From an uncultured Paracoccaceae bacterium (GTDB taxonomy: Bacteria; Pseudomonadota; Alphaproteobacteria; Rhodobacterales; Rhodobacteraceae): a stretch of DNA of 64,000 nt. A program made the position numbers and the translations under genes. The notes below the pieces were generated by a model. It was not told where the DNA came from and searched no databases. It worked only from the letters and a program-made list of their open reading frames with translations. Shown here piece after piece: positions 45,378-53,661 of the stretch. The stretch lies in NCBI GenBank assembly GCA_937916485.1, contig CALFSV010000295.1, positions 1 through 64,000 of the forward strand, given 5' to 3'. The first letter of the stretch is position 1; each line of letters opens with the position of its first letter.

Positions 45378-46142
45378 CTACCCCGCCACCGCCCGCAGGG
45401 CGCGGGCGCGGGCAGCGGGAATCGCCTGTATCTCAAGCCCGGTAAAGACGTGCAGGGTATTGAGGTCGGTATCGACCACAGCATGATCGCTGACCCAGCC
45501 CCCCATCGCCAGATAGCTCCGCAACAGGGGCGGCATCCGAAGCATCCCTTCGCGGCGGTCGGGAGTGCGGGCGCGGGCCTCGAACCGCTGCACGAACCGC
45601 AAGACTTGGGGGGCCTTAATCCCCGGGCGCCAGCGCGGCGGGGCGATGTGGCGTTCGGACAACATATCGAAGGCATCGCTATAAACCTCGGCAGATGTTC
45701 CGGCAAAGGACGAGCAGCCAAACAGCAGCGCAACGTCGGCATCATCGACAAACCTGGTGATCGCCGCCCAGGCGACCCGCAACACGTCGGGGTCACGGCT
45801 GTCGGGATGAATGCAAAACCGTCCAAGCTCGGCCATCGGACCGGGATAGTCCTCAAGTCCCGTCAGGTCATAGTATTGGGCGGCATAGCTATGGCCAATA
45901 TCGGCCCCGCCCTGCAGCAGCATCAGGCGAAAGCAGCAGACAAGCTGGCCGCTGCGCTGATCCTCGACCAGCACATGACTGCAGCTTTGGTCAAAGCTGT
46001 CAGCCTCTTGCCTGTCGGGCCGAGGCGCAACACCACCGCGTTCGATAAAGCAAAGGTGCCGCAGCCGCTGGGCGGCGATAAGGTCGACCGGGCTCTGGGC
46101 AATCCGGGCCGCATAGCCCCCTTTGCGCAGCATGACTGTCAT
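45378..46142 (-). CDS. olsB: L-ornithine N-alpha-acyltransferase OlsB
   Basis: 254-residue acyltransferase making lyso-ornithine lipid from ornithine and a 3-hydroxyacyl-ACP, the first step of phosphorus-free membrane lipid synthesis. Conserved features: RLRHLCFIERGG near residue 26 and ELGRFCIHPDSRDPDVLRVAWAAI near residue 104, typical of the GNAT-like OlsB family. The second enzyme OlsA is usually adjacent in Rhodobacter; here the neighbours are uup and msrB, and the acyltransferase at 1163 is a different type. Divergent from msrB. Confidence 0.85.
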   Translation of the reverse strand: MTVMLRKGGYAARIAQSPVDLIAAQRLRHLCFIERGGVAPRPDRQEADSFDQSCSHVLVEDQRSGQLVCCFRLMLLQGGADIGHSYAAQYYDLTGLEDYPGPMAELGRFCIHPDSRDPDVLRVAWAAITRFVDDADVALLFGCSSFAGTSAEVYSDAFDMLSERHIAPPRWRPGIKAPQVLRFVQRFEARARTPDRREGMLRMPPLLRSYLAMGGWVSDHAVVDTDLNTLHVFTGLEIQAIPAARARALRAVAG

Positions 46143-46213
46143 CGAGGCCTCACTTGGCGGAACCGAACTGCCGCACTAGATAAAGGGCAAACATCACAGA
46201 GGATATACACCCC

Positions 46214-46606
46214 ATGGAGAAAGTCGTTAAGTCCGATGCAGAGTGGCGCGCCCAATTGTCGGATCTTGCCTATAAGGTAACCCGCAAACACGGGACCGAG
46301 CGGGCCGGGACGCATGACAATTTCCCCAAGGAGGCCGGCACATTCATGTGTGTCTGCTGCGGCGCTCCGGTCTTTGAAAGCAGCACCAAGTTCGAAAGCG
46401 GGACCGGCTGGCCAAGCTTTTATGCCCCCATAGACCCCGAGATGGTCGGCGAAACCGAGGACCGCAGCTTTTTCATGCGCCGGACCGAGGTCCATTGCAA
46501 CCGCTGCGAGGCTCATCTGGGTCATGTGTTTCCGGATGGACCAGCCCCGACGGGCCTGCGCTATTGCATCAACGGCGTGGCCCTGACTTTCGAGCCCGAA
46601 GACTGA
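46214..46606 (+). CDS. msrB: Peptide-methionine (R)-S-oxide reductase MsrB
   Basis: 130-residue repair enzyme reducing methionine-R-sulfoxide in proteins. The catalytic Cys118 is in [10 protein letters not shown], and the zinc pairs are CVCCG near residue 46 and CNRC near residue 95. The family block [15 protein letters not shown] is present. No second recycling Cys is obvious near the N-terminus, so recycling may use another cysteine. It faces bamE tail to tail. Confidence 0.95.
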   Translation: MEKVVKSDAEWRAQLSDLAYKVTRKHGTERAGTHDNFPKEAGTFMCVCCGAPVFESSTKFESGTGWPSFYAPIDPEMVGETEDRSFFMRRTEVHCNRCEAHLGHVFPDGPAPTGLRYCINGVALTFEPED

Positions 46607-46632
46607 CAGGGAAACGTGGGCTGACACAGCGA

Positions 46633-46659
46633 CCGCCGGGGGGCTTGCCCCTCCGGCGG
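46633..46659. terminator. Bidirectional terminator between msrB and bamE
   Basis: CCGCCGG and GGGGC (46633-46644) pair with GCCCCTCCGGCGG (46647-46659) with one bulged base. It lies between the convergent stops of msrB (46606) and bamE (46671). Confidence 0.6.
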
Positions 46660-46670
46660 ATCTAAAAGGT

Positions 46671-47144
46671 CTATATGCCCTCGCCAAACAGGGCCCCGGC
46701 ATCGAAGTTGCCGATATTGCCGAACAGCTGCCGCAGGAAGGTCGTGTCGGGCAGATTGTCGTCGGTCACCCGCCGTGACAGCGCGACCACCTGACCATCC
46801 TCCAGGCCAAAGCGTTCGATATTGCTGACCACGCCCCGCCCGTCAAAGCTGATGGCAAGGACTTCGCGGCTGATTTCTTCAGGCTCCCAAAAGCCATAAT
46901 GCCGGAACCTGCTGGTGACGTAGTAAAATCCTTGATCGTTCAGGACCCCGCCAGCGGTCGGTGTGCCGATCGCCGCTTGCACGCTTTCGCGGGTGTCGAC
47001 GCCGACCGAAACAACGCTCAGTTGGTCGTCGGTCGGCACATAGCCGTGATTGCGGAAAATCGGGGTACAGGCCGTGACAGCACAGAGGGCAACAACGCCC
47101 AGCATGCGCCGTAGCGTACTGTTTGTTCGTGGGTTCATGGTCAT
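46671..47144 (-). CDS. bamE: Outer-membrane protein assembly factor BamE (SmpA/OmlA)
   Basis: 157-residue lipoprotein of the BAM complex, aiding folding of beta-barrel proteins. A lipoprotein signal ends in AVTAC with the lipidated Cys26. The SmpA fold starts near HGYVPTDDQL and has the G-T-P-T segment AIGTPTAGGVL and the FYYVTSRF strand. The C-terminal half is longer than in E. coli. A start at 47138 (MNPRT) is an alternative. Divergent from the DUF177 gene. Confidence 0.88.
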   Translation of the reverse strand: MTMNPRTNSTLRRMLGVVALCAVTACTPIFRNHGYVPTDDQLSVVSVGVDTRESVQAAIGTPTAGGVLNDQGFYYVTSRFRHYGFWEPEEISREVLAISFDGRGVVSNIERFGLEDGQVVALSRRVTDDNLPDTTFLRQLFGNIGNFDAGALFGEGI

Positions 47145-47269
47145 TGACCCGCCATCGTGTTAGGTGCTCCGCCCGCCTGCTGACCGCCAGACACCCCTTG
47201 CATGGGCGCCCGGTCGCTTTTATCCGGCTTACATCATGCCGCGCCCCCAATTCAAGAAAGGATGCAGAA

Positions 47270-47854
47270 ATGAGCATCGAGTCGAACAGCCGCGATAGCC
47301 AGCCTGCCCTGCCCACGCTTGTCCTGCGGCTGGCCGATCTGTCCAAGCGCACCCCGACCGACGTCTTGCTGACGCTCGATGCCGCCCAACGGGGCGCAGT
47401 CGCCGACGTTCTGGGCATCCCGGCCATCCGCAAGCTGCGCTTTGAAGGCACCCTGTCGCCCGAGGGCAAGACCGACTGGCGGCTTGACGCGCGACTGGGA
47501 GCGACGGTGGTGCAGGAATGCGTGGCCACCCTGGACCCGGTAACGACCCGGATCGACGAACCCATCGTTCGGCGATACCTCGCCGATCTGCCCACGCCCG
47601 AGGCCGGCGAAGTCGAGATGCCCGAGGACGACACCCTCGAGGGATTGCCCGCTACGCTTGATATAGCTGCCGTGATGATCGAGGCCCTCGCCCTCGCCCT
47701 GCCCCCCTATCCGCGCAGTGACGCCGCCGAAGTGGCCGAGTTCACAGTGACCGAGCCCGGCAAGACCCCCATGACCCAGGCCGACTTGCGCCCCTTTGCC
47801 GGTCTGGCCGCCCTGCGGGGCACCTTGGGCAAGGCGGAGGATACCGAAAAGTAA
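47270..47854 (+). CDS. DUF177 (YceD-like) protein
   Basis: 194-residue protein of the DUF177 family, near-universal upstream of rpmF and implicated with rRNA processing or ribosome assembly in plants and bacteria. The motif CVATLDPVTTRIDEPIVRRY near residues 84-103 matches the family's cysteine-then-acidic core. AAAGGA lies six to seven bases before ATG 47270, which is preferred over upstream in-frame ATG 47123. It precedes rpmF by 191 bases. Confidence 0.85.
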   Translation: MSIESNSRDSQPALPTLVLRLADLSKRTPTDVLLTLDAAQRGAVADVLGIPAIRKLRFEGTLSPEGKTDWRLDARLGATVVQECVATLDPVTTRIDEPIVRRYLADLPTPEAGEVEMPEDDTLEGLPATLDIAAVMIEALALALPPYPRSDAAEVAEFTVTEPGKTPMTQADLRPFAGLAALRGTLGKAEDTEK

Positions 47855-48045
47855 CCTGCCCCCCCGGGCGAAAACAGACGTTCAAAGGGGGTTGCGCTCT
47901 GCGCCTATCGCAGTATGTATGCGGCCTCTTTCGGATCAGCGCTCGACAGGGCCGGGTTTCATCGCTAAGACCCGCCCGATATCGCGAGGCGATGCTAAAC
48001 AAACCGGGCCATTGGCCCACCCTTTTATTGACCTGAGGTTGTGAC

Positions 48046-48252
48046 ATGGCTGTCCCACAGAATAAAATCTCCAAGTCGCGCCGGAACATGCGTCGGGCAC
48101 ACGATGCCCTGACCGCCGCGAACCCCAACGAATGCCCCAGCTGCGGTGAGCTTAAGCGCCCTCACCACATCTGCCCCTCCTGCGGCCACTACGCCGACAA
48201 GGAAGTCGTGGCACAGGCCGCAGAGGTCGATCTTGACGAAGATGCCGCCTAA
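48046..48252 (+). CDS. rpmF: 50S ribosomal protein L32
   Basis: 68-residue ribosomal protein. [20 protein letters not shown] is the universal start, followed by a zinc ribbon with CPSCGE and CPSCGHY (Cys pairs near 28/31 and 41/44). The acidic end VDLDEDAA is usual for alphaproteobacteria. The 191-base leader has no convincing protein-coding ORF but could hold a promoter or autoregulatory structure. It precedes plsX by 24 bases. Confidence 0.97.
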   Translation: MAVPQNKISKSRRNMRRAHDALTAANPNECPSCGELKRPHHICPSCGHYADKEVVAQAAEVDLDEDAA

Positions 48253-48276
48253 GGGCTGCACCTCAAGTAGTCGAAG

Positions 48277-49404
48277 ATGACCCCCGCTCGGCAATCAGGT
48301 TCGACGCCAGAAAGTCATTCTTCGACGATCGTCCTGTCTGTTGACGCAATGGGTGGAGATAACGGGCCTGCAACTGTTGTTGCGGGCCTTCAACGTTTTC
48401 TCAAGGAATGCCCCGAAGCACGGGTGCTTTTGCACGGTCCAATGACCGAGCTTGAGCCGTTGGTCCAGCGCCGCCACCTGCAAGACAAGGTCACCATCGT
48501 CAACGCCGCCGATGTTGTCGCCATGACAGACAAGCCCAGTCAGGTGATGCGTCACGGCAAGAAGACCTCGATGTGGTCCGCCATCGACGCGGTCCGTGAT
48601 GGCCGCGCCTCGGTCTGTGTCAGCTGTGGCAACACCGGCGCCCTGATGGCAGTCAGCATGGTGCGCCTGCGCAAGGCCGATGGCGTGAGCCGTCCCGCTA
48701 TCGCCTGCCTCTGGCCCTCGCGCAATCCGGCCGGCTTCAACGTAATGCTGGACGCCGGCGCCGATATTCGCGCCGATGAGGATGACCTGCTGACCTATGC
48801 CCTCATGGGGGCCTCCTACGCCCGCAACGGACTGGGAATCGTCCGGCCTCGGGTCGGGCTTCTGAATGTCGGAACAGAAGAACACAAAGGCCGGGCCGAG
48901 CTGAAGGTGGCGCACGAATTGATCGGGCGCGCAGCACCACAGGGCGAGTATGACTACATCGGCTTTGTCGAAGGTGGCGATCTGCCGTCCGCTCGGGTCG
49001 ATGTCATCGTCACAGACGGGTTTACCGGAAACGTTGCCCTCAAGACGGGCGAAGGCACGGCAAACCTGATTTCGGGCCTGCTGCGCGAGGCCTTCAACAA
49101 GACACCGCTCAGCAAGATCGCCGCCGTTCTGGCAATGTCGTCGCTTAGCCGGTTGCGCAAACGGATCGACCCCCGGCGCGTCAACGGCGGTGTGTTTCTT
49201 GGCCTTAACGGCACAGTCGTCAAAAGCCACGGTTCAGCGGACGCCACTGGCATTGCGGCGGCTCTAAAACTTTCATTCGAACTGGGCCGGTCCGGCTTTT
49301 CGGACAAGCTAGCCGCGCGGGTTGCATCTGCGGTGACACTTGCCCAAGATAGTCAACAAGATGGGAGCCGGGCCACCAAAAGTGCCGGGCCAGAGGGCGA
49401 ATAG
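48277..49404 (+). CDS. plsX: Phosphate acyltransferase PlsX
   Basis: 375-residue acyl-ACP:phosphate transacylase that makes acyl-phosphate for phospholipid synthesis. SVDAMGGDNGP near residue 21 is the family hallmark, SCGNTGALMA near residue 115 a second, and NGGVFLGLNGTVVKSHG near residue 298 closes the fold. The first 16 residues before SSTIVL are unusual in length, so an internal start is possible. Followed at once by fabH. Confidence 0.95.
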   Translation: MTPARQSGSTPESHSSTIVLSVDAMGGDNGPATVVAGLQRFLKECPEARVLLHGPMTELEPLVQRRHLQDKVTIVNAADVVAMTDKPSQVMRHGKKTSMWSAIDAVRDGRASVCVSCGNTGALMAVSMVRLRKADGVSRPAIACLWPSRNPAGFNVMLDAGADIRADEDDLLTYALMGASYARNGLGIVRPRVGLLNVGTEEHKGRAELKVAHELIGRAAPQGEYDYIGFVEGGDLPSARVDVIVTDGFTGNVALKTGEGTANLISGLLREAFNKTPLSKIAAVLAMSSLSRLRKRIDPRRVNGGVFLGLNGTVVKSHGSADATGIAAALKLSFELGRSGFSDKLAARVASAVTLAQDSQQDGSRATKSAGPEGE

Positions 49405-49408
49405 GAAC

Positions 49409-50380
49409 ATGACGGTACGCGCGGTTGTGAGGGGCGTCGGGCACTATCTGCCCGAGCGGGTGGTTCCGAACGCTGAGTTCGAAAAAAGCCTCGACACATC
49501 CGACGAATGGATCCGGTCCCGCTCGGGAATCGAACGTCGGCATTTCGCTTCTGGCGATGAAACGACCTCAAAGATGGCGACATGGGCGGCCGAAAGGGCG
49601 CTCAAGAACGCCGGACTGGACGCCACAGACCTTGATGCGGTGATTCTTGCAACCTCGACCGCCGATCTGACGTTTCCGTCGGCGGCAACGATGGTCCAGA
49701 ACGCCTTGGGAATGCGCAATGGTTTCGCATTTGACATTCAGGCCGTCTGCGCCGGTTTTGTCTATGCGCTGACGAATGCGAACGCGTTGATCGTATCGGG
49801 TCAGGCCAAGCGGGTCCTTGTCATCGGGGCGGAAACCTTCAGCAAGATCATGGATTGGACCGACCGCTCGACCTGTGTCCTGTTCGGTGACGGGGCCGGG
49901 GCATTGATCCTCGAAGGGGTAGAGCAGGACGGAACCACCGGCGATCGCGGCATCCTTGCCACCGATCTGCATTCGGACGGAACCTACCGCGATCTGCTTT
50001 ATGTCGATGGTGGCGTTTCAACCGGCACCTCTGGCGTGCTGCGGATGGAAGGCAAGGAAGTGTTCCGCCATGCCGTTGAAAAGCTTGCACAAACAGCCCA
50101 CACCGCGCTGGAAAAAGTGGGCCTTGAGGCGGATGATGTTGACTGGGTTGTGCCGCATCAGGCCAACATCCGGATCATCCAGTCCACTGCCAAAAAGCTG
50201 GGCGTTCCGATGGAACGGGTCGTCGTCACCGTGCAGGACCACGGCAATACCTCCGCTGCATCCATTCCCCTCGCCCTCTCTGTCGGGGTCGAGCGTGGGC
50301 AGATCAAGACCGGCGACCTGATCGTGACCGAGGCGATTGGCGGAGGTCTTGCCTGGGGTGCTGTCGTCCTGCGTTGGTAG
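49409..50380 (+). CDS. fabH: 3-oxoacyl-ACP synthase III FabH
   Basis: 323-residue KAS III, condensing acetyl-CoA with malonyl-ACP to start fatty-acid chains. The catalytic triad is Cys114 in AVCAGFVYA, His in VPHQANIRII near residue 249 and Asn in DHGNTSAASIPLAL near residue 279. ATG at 49409 with a GGAA start region is used; an upstream in-frame ATG at 49340 overlaps plsX. It works with PlsX downstream of the shared ACP pool. Confidence 0.96.
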   Translation: MTVRAVVRGVGHYLPERVVPNAEFEKSLDTSDEWIRSRSGIERRHFASGDETTSKMATWAAERALKNAGLDATDLDAVILATSTADLTFPSAATMVQNALGMRNGFAFDIQAVCAGFVYALTNANALIVSGQAKRVLVIGAETFSKIMDWTDRSTCVLFGDGAGALILEGVEQDGTTGDRGILATDLHSDGTYRDLLYVDGGVSTGTSGVLRMEGKEVFRHAVEKLAQTAHTALEKVGLEADDVDWVVPHQANIRIIQSTAKKLGVPMERVVVTVQDHGNTSAASIPLALSVGVERGQIKTGDLIVTEAIGGGLAWGAVVLRW

Positions 50381-50472
50381 GCGAAACCATACGGCGAAGT
50401 GCGCCATCCAAGCCCTTGATATTGACTCTAATTTAGGGACGGGCCTAAGGTCATATCAAACAGGGGGACAAA

Positions 50473-50775
50473 ATGGCCGAGAAGACGCTGACACGGATGG
50501 ACCTAGCCGAAGCGGTTCACAACGAAGTTGGCCTTTCGCGCAACGAAAGTGCCGAACTGGTGGAAGCGATACTCCGCCATATTTCAGACGCCCTCGTGCG
50601 CGGTGAGAGCGTGAAGATTTCGTCCTTTGGGACCTTTTCCGTTCGGGAAAAGGCGGCGCGTGTCGGACGCAATCCCAAGACGGGCGAAGAGGTACCGATT
50701 CACCCCCGCCGGGTGCTGTCGTTCCGGTCGTCTCACTTGATGAAGGAACGTGTGGCGTCCGGAAACAAGGCATAG
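50473..50775 (+). CDS. ihfA: Integration host factor subunit alpha
   Basis: 100-residue DNA-bending protein of the IHF/HU family. The NFGTF-like stretch [21 protein letters not shown] and the DNA-arm sequence [20 protein letters not shown] identify IhfA. It pairs with IhfB to bend promoters and attachment sites. It comes 92 bases after fabH, with its own likely promoter in the AT-rich gap. Confidence 0.96.
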   Translation: MAEKTLTRMDLAEAVHNEVGLSRNESAELVEAILRHISDALVRGESVKISSFGTFSVREKAARVGRNPKTGEEVPIHPRRVLSFRSSHLMKERVASGNKA

Positions 50776-50783
50776 GCAGCAAA

Positions 50784-51536
50784 ATGGCCAAATCCCGCGA
50801 CGCCTTCCGCACGATCAGCGAGGTGTCGGACTGGCTGGACACGCCGGCCCATGTCTTGCGGTTCTGGGAAAGCAAATTTCCCCAGATCAAGCCCGTGAAA
50901 CGTGCCGGAGGCCGTCGCTATTATCGCCCCGATGACATGGCTTTGTTAAGCGGTATCAAGTTGTTACTGCATGAACAGGGCATGACCATCAAAGGCGCGC
51001 AAAAGCTGTTGCGCGAAAAAGGCGTCCGCCATGTGACCGACCTGGGCGCAGGGGTCGCGCTTGAATCCGACGATGTGATAGAGGCCGGGGTCAGCCCGTC
51101 TGGAACCATTTCCAAACCGGTGGCAGAGCATGATCTGGCAACGGGCAGCGACCCTGCCTCTTGGGATCCTGACGATCCATGGCCCGCCGACCCCGTCCTG
51201 GACGACGAGGCCGCCCCACAGGCGGTAGAGGCCCCAGTGGTGCCACCTGCCCCCCCTGCCCGGCCCACAGCGCCGCCAACCTTTGTACGCAGCGCGGCAG
51301 AGGCAGCGGACGCACACACCAAGACGCCCGAGGCCGAAATCTTTGAGTTTGCCAAACCTGTCCCGCGCACCCCTCCGGCCATGCCCGACGAGGATGCGAT
51401 ACTCGGCCAGCCCGGCCTGATCTCGATGATCCTGGGGGCTGATTCTCGCCGGGTCAGGTCGAATGCGAGCCGCATTTCCCCACTGGTTCTCCGGCTTGAG
51501 GCCGTGGCTCGCAGGCTCAGCCGGACCGAGGGCTAG
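50784..51536 (+). CDS. MerR family transcriptional regulator
   Basis: 250-residue protein with an N-terminal MerR helix-turn-helix (residues 6-75): [20 protein letters not shown], then [12 protein letters not shown]. The rest is Pro/Ala/Glu-rich and lacks a recognisable effector domain or metal-binding cysteines. This gene follows ihfA in many alphaproteobacteria, but its role is unknown. It is eight bases after ihfA and likely co-transcribed. Confidence 0.88.
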   Translation: MAKSRDAFRTISEVSDWLDTPAHVLRFWESKFPQIKPVKRAGGRRYYRPDDMALLSGIKLLLHEQGMTIKGAQKLLREKGVRHVTDLGAGVALESDDVIEAGVSPSGTISKPVAEHDLATGSDPASWDPDDPWPADPVLDDEAAPQAVEAPVVPPAPPARPTAPPTFVRSAAEAADAHTKTPEAEIFEFAKPVPRTPPAMPDEDAILGQPGLISMILGADSRRVRSNASRISPLVLRLEAVARRLSRTEG

Positions 51537-51615
51537 GACATTGCTTCGGACATCGACAAATCTGCTGTTTTCCGGCTTGCCCTTGGCAGCGATATCAGTA
51601 ACAAGGCCCCCACGT

Positions 51616-51692
51616 CGGGCTATAGCGCAGCCTGGTAGCGCGTCCGTCTGGGGGACGGAAGGTCGCAGGTTCGAGTCCTGCTAGCCCGACCA
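51616..51692 (+). tRNA. tRNA-Pro (anticodon GGG)
   Basis: A complete 77-base tRNA with encoded CCA. Acceptor CGGGCTA pairs with TAGCCCG; the D arm has GCGCAGCCTGGTAGCGC; the anticodon stem TCCGT/ACGGA encloses the loop CTGGGGG, giving GGG at 51650-51652; the T arm is GCAGGTTCGAGTCCTGC. GGG decodes proline codons CCC and CCU. Confidence 0.97.
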
Positions 51693-51698
51693 AAAAAA

Positions 51699-51731
51699 CC
51701 GCCCGTCCGGGAAACCGTGGCGGGCGTTTTT
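51699..51731 (+). terminator. Terminator after tRNA-Pro
   Basis: CCGCCCG at 51699-51705 pairs with CGGGCG at 51721-51726 (one unpaired C), followed by TTTTT. It ends the tRNA transcript just before the dCTP deaminase gene. Confidence 0.75.
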
Positions 51732-51752
51732 GTGCCATGAAGGAACCCTGCG

Positions 51753-52832
51753 ATGACCGGCGTCCTGCCAAGCCAGCAAATCCGCGCCATGCAAGACAGC
51801 GGGGCCATCGCTGCCGATACCCCTTTCGTGGCCGGACAGGTCCAGCCCTCGAGCCTTGATCTGCGTCTGGGATCAGTGGCCTACCGCGTCCGCGCGTCGT
51901 TCCTTGCGGGCCACGGCCGCAGCGTTGCAGACCGCCTGCCAGCGTTCGAGATGCACCGCATCGACCTTGATCAGGGGGCGGTTCTGGAAAAGGGCTGCGT
52001 CTATGTTGTGCCCTTGATGGAACGGCTCGCCCTGCCCGCCGATGTCCACGCCATCGCCAATGCCAAAAGCTCGACCGGTCGGTTGGACCTTCTGACCCGC
52101 ACCATCACCGACGAAGGGGTAGAGTTCGACAGAATCCCCGCAGGCTACACCGGCCCCCTTTGGGCCGAGATTTGCCCAAGGTCGTTTTCGGTGCTTGTCC
52201 GCACCGGCCAAAGGCTCAACCAGATCCGGTTTCGGCAGGGCCATGCCGTCCTGTCCGATGCCGAGCTTGCCGATCTTCACGCCCTTGACCCGCTGGTCGA
52301 CGGCACGCCCGTTATCAGCGATGGTCTGGGCTTTTCGGTTGATCTGGCCCCGACGACGGGCAGTCTTGTCGGCTACCGCGCCAAACCCCACACCGGCGTC
52401 ATCGACCTTGACCTGATCGGCTACTACGCCCCGCAAGACTTTTGGGAACCGATCCACACCACAGACCGGCAGATCATCCTCGACCCCGGCGCGTTCTATA
52501 TCCTTGTCAGCCGCGAGGCAGTGACGATCCCCCCCACCCATGCCGCCGAGATGGCCCCCTATCTGGCGATGGTGGGCGAGTTTCGGGTGCATTACGCAGG
52601 TTTCTTTGACCCCGGCTTTGGCCACGGGGCAGCAGGCGGTACCGGATCGCGGGGCGTACTTGAGGTGCGCTGCCACGAGGCGCCATTCGTGCTGGAGCAT
52701 GGCCAAATCGTTGGGCGGCTCGTTTATGAGCGAATGGCCGAGGTGCCAGACATGCTTTATGGCCGCGAGATCGCGTCAAACTACCAGGGTCAAGGCCTCA
52801 AACTGTCCAAGCACTTTCGCGCACCGGACTGA
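51753..52832 (+). CDS. dCTP deaminase-family protein with two tandem DCD domains
   Basis: 359-residue 2'-deoxycytidine triphosphate deaminase-family protein that would make dUTP for thymidylate synthesis. Ordinary Dcd is about 190 residues; here two dUTPase-like trimer units are fused. Half one carries NAKSSTGRLDLLTRTITDEG and the beta strand pair GPLWAEICPRSF and LNQIRF; half two ends in GRLVYERMAEVPDMLYG and the substrate-tail residue motif SNYQGQGLKLSKHF. Rhodobacteria commonly have this fused form. It follows the tRNA terminator. Confidence 0.9.
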   Translation: MTGVLPSQQIRAMQDSGAIAADTPFVAGQVQPSSLDLRLGSVAYRVRASFLAGHGRSVADRLPAFEMHRIDLDQGAVLEKGCVYVVPLMERLALPADVHAIANAKSSTGRLDLLTRTITDEGVEFDRIPAGYTGPLWAEICPRSFSVLVRTGQRLNQIRFRQGHAVLSDAELADLHALDPLVDGTPVISDGLGFSVDLAPTTGSLVGYRAKPHTGVIDLDLIGYYAPQDFWEPIHTTDRQIILDPGAFYILVSREAVTIPPTHAAEMAPYLAMVGEFRVHYAGFFDPGFGHGAAGGTGSRGVLEVRCHEAPFVLEHGQIVGRLVYERMAEVPDMLYGREIASNYQGQGLKLSKHFRAPD

Positions 52833-52852
52833 CGGCCGGACGCCGGATCGGA

Positions 52853-53008
52853 TCAGAACCGGGTCAAGCGGCGGACAAGGTTGACGCCCTGCCGGGTCCG
52901 GCATGCCGTTTGGCCCCGCCCCAGAATTGCGGTGATAACCACGCCAATCACCAATCCAATCGTGCGCCGCAACAAAAGTGTGGTGAGCATCAGAAGAAAT
53001 TTTGCCAT
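52853..53008 (-). CDS. 51-residue small membrane protein translationally coupled to scpB
   Basis: A short gene with ATG at 53008-53006 and TGA ending at 52853. The product begins MAKFLLMLTTLLLRRTIGLV, continues IGVVITAILG to about residue 30 (one long or two short membrane segments), then carries a basic end with RTRQG and NLVRRLTRF. The ATG lies two bases after the scpB stop (TGA-CG-ATG) and GAGGA is nine bases upstream, so ribosomes ending scpB would readily start here. I do not recognise the family. The Arg-rich C-terminus and positive-inside rule place the tail in the cytoplasm. Confidence 0.7.
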   Translation of the reverse strand: MAKFLLMLTTLLLRRTIGLVIGVVITAILGRGQTACRTRQGVNLVRRLTRF

Positions 53009-53010
53009 CG

Positions 53011-53661
53011 TCAATCGTCCTCAAATAATGGGGGTTGATCGTCATCGGCAGCATCATCGTCGTCTGTCGGGGCCCCAAGCCCCGGCGTTGGCCGGCTTTC
53101 CAATAGGCCCGCGGCCCGCAATTCCTTGATCCCCGGCAGATCGCGGGCTGTTTCAAGCCCGAAGTGATCGAGGAACCCTTCGGTCACCACAAAAGTAACC
53201 GGGCGGCCCGGGGTCATGCGGCGACGGCCGAACCGGATCCACTCCATCTCGATCAACTGGTCGACGGTGCCACGGCTGACACTGACGCCCCGGATTTCTT
53301 CGATCTCGGCCCGGGTGACGGGCTGATGGTAGGCCACGATGGCCAGCGTCTCGATCGCGGCGCGGCTTAGCTTGCGGACCTCGACGGTTTCCTTTTGCAT
53401 CAGGAACCCAAGGTCGGGGGCAGTGCGGATCGCCCAGGCGTCACCAATCTTGACGATGTTGACGCCCCGGCCCTCGTAGCGCTTGCGTAGGTGGGCGAGC
53501 GCCTCGGCGGGGTCGCAGCCATGCGGCATCCGGCCAGCCAGCTCTTGTAGGGTTACCGGATCGGCGGTGGCAAACAGGATTGCCTCGACCATCCGCTCCT
53601 GTTCGGCGATGGGTGGGGCCTTGAACAGGCTTTCCTCTTGCGCGTGGGCTTTGTCCGCCAT
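53011..53661 (-). CDS. scpB: Condensin subunit ScpB
   Basis: 216-residue winged-helix subunit of the SMC-ScpAB condensin that compacts and segregates the chromosome. Family landmarks EQERMVEAILFATADPVTLQEL near residue 20, IETLAIVAYHQPVTRAEIEEIRGV near residue 108 and MTPGRPVTFVVTEGFLDHFGL near residue 148. The start overlaps the scpA stop by one base (TGATG). The C-terminal DDDDAADDDQPPLFEDD is disordered. Confidence 0.94.
   Translation of the reverse strand: MADKAHAQEESLFKAPPIAEQERMVEAILFATADPVTLQELAGRMPHGCDPAEALAHLRKRYEGRGVNIVKIGDAWAIRTAPDLGFLMQKETVEVRKLSRAAIETLAIVAYHQPVTRAEIEEIRGVSVSRGTVDQLIEMEWIRFGRRRMTPGRPVTFVVTEGFLDHFGLETARDLPGIKELRAAGLLESRPTPGLGAPTDDDDAADDDQPPLFEDD

Noticed and set aside
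47855..48045. Riboswitch or small gene in the rpmF leader
   Set aside because: Only a small GGGCC/GGCCC stem near 48008 is evident; no coding or known RNA motif.
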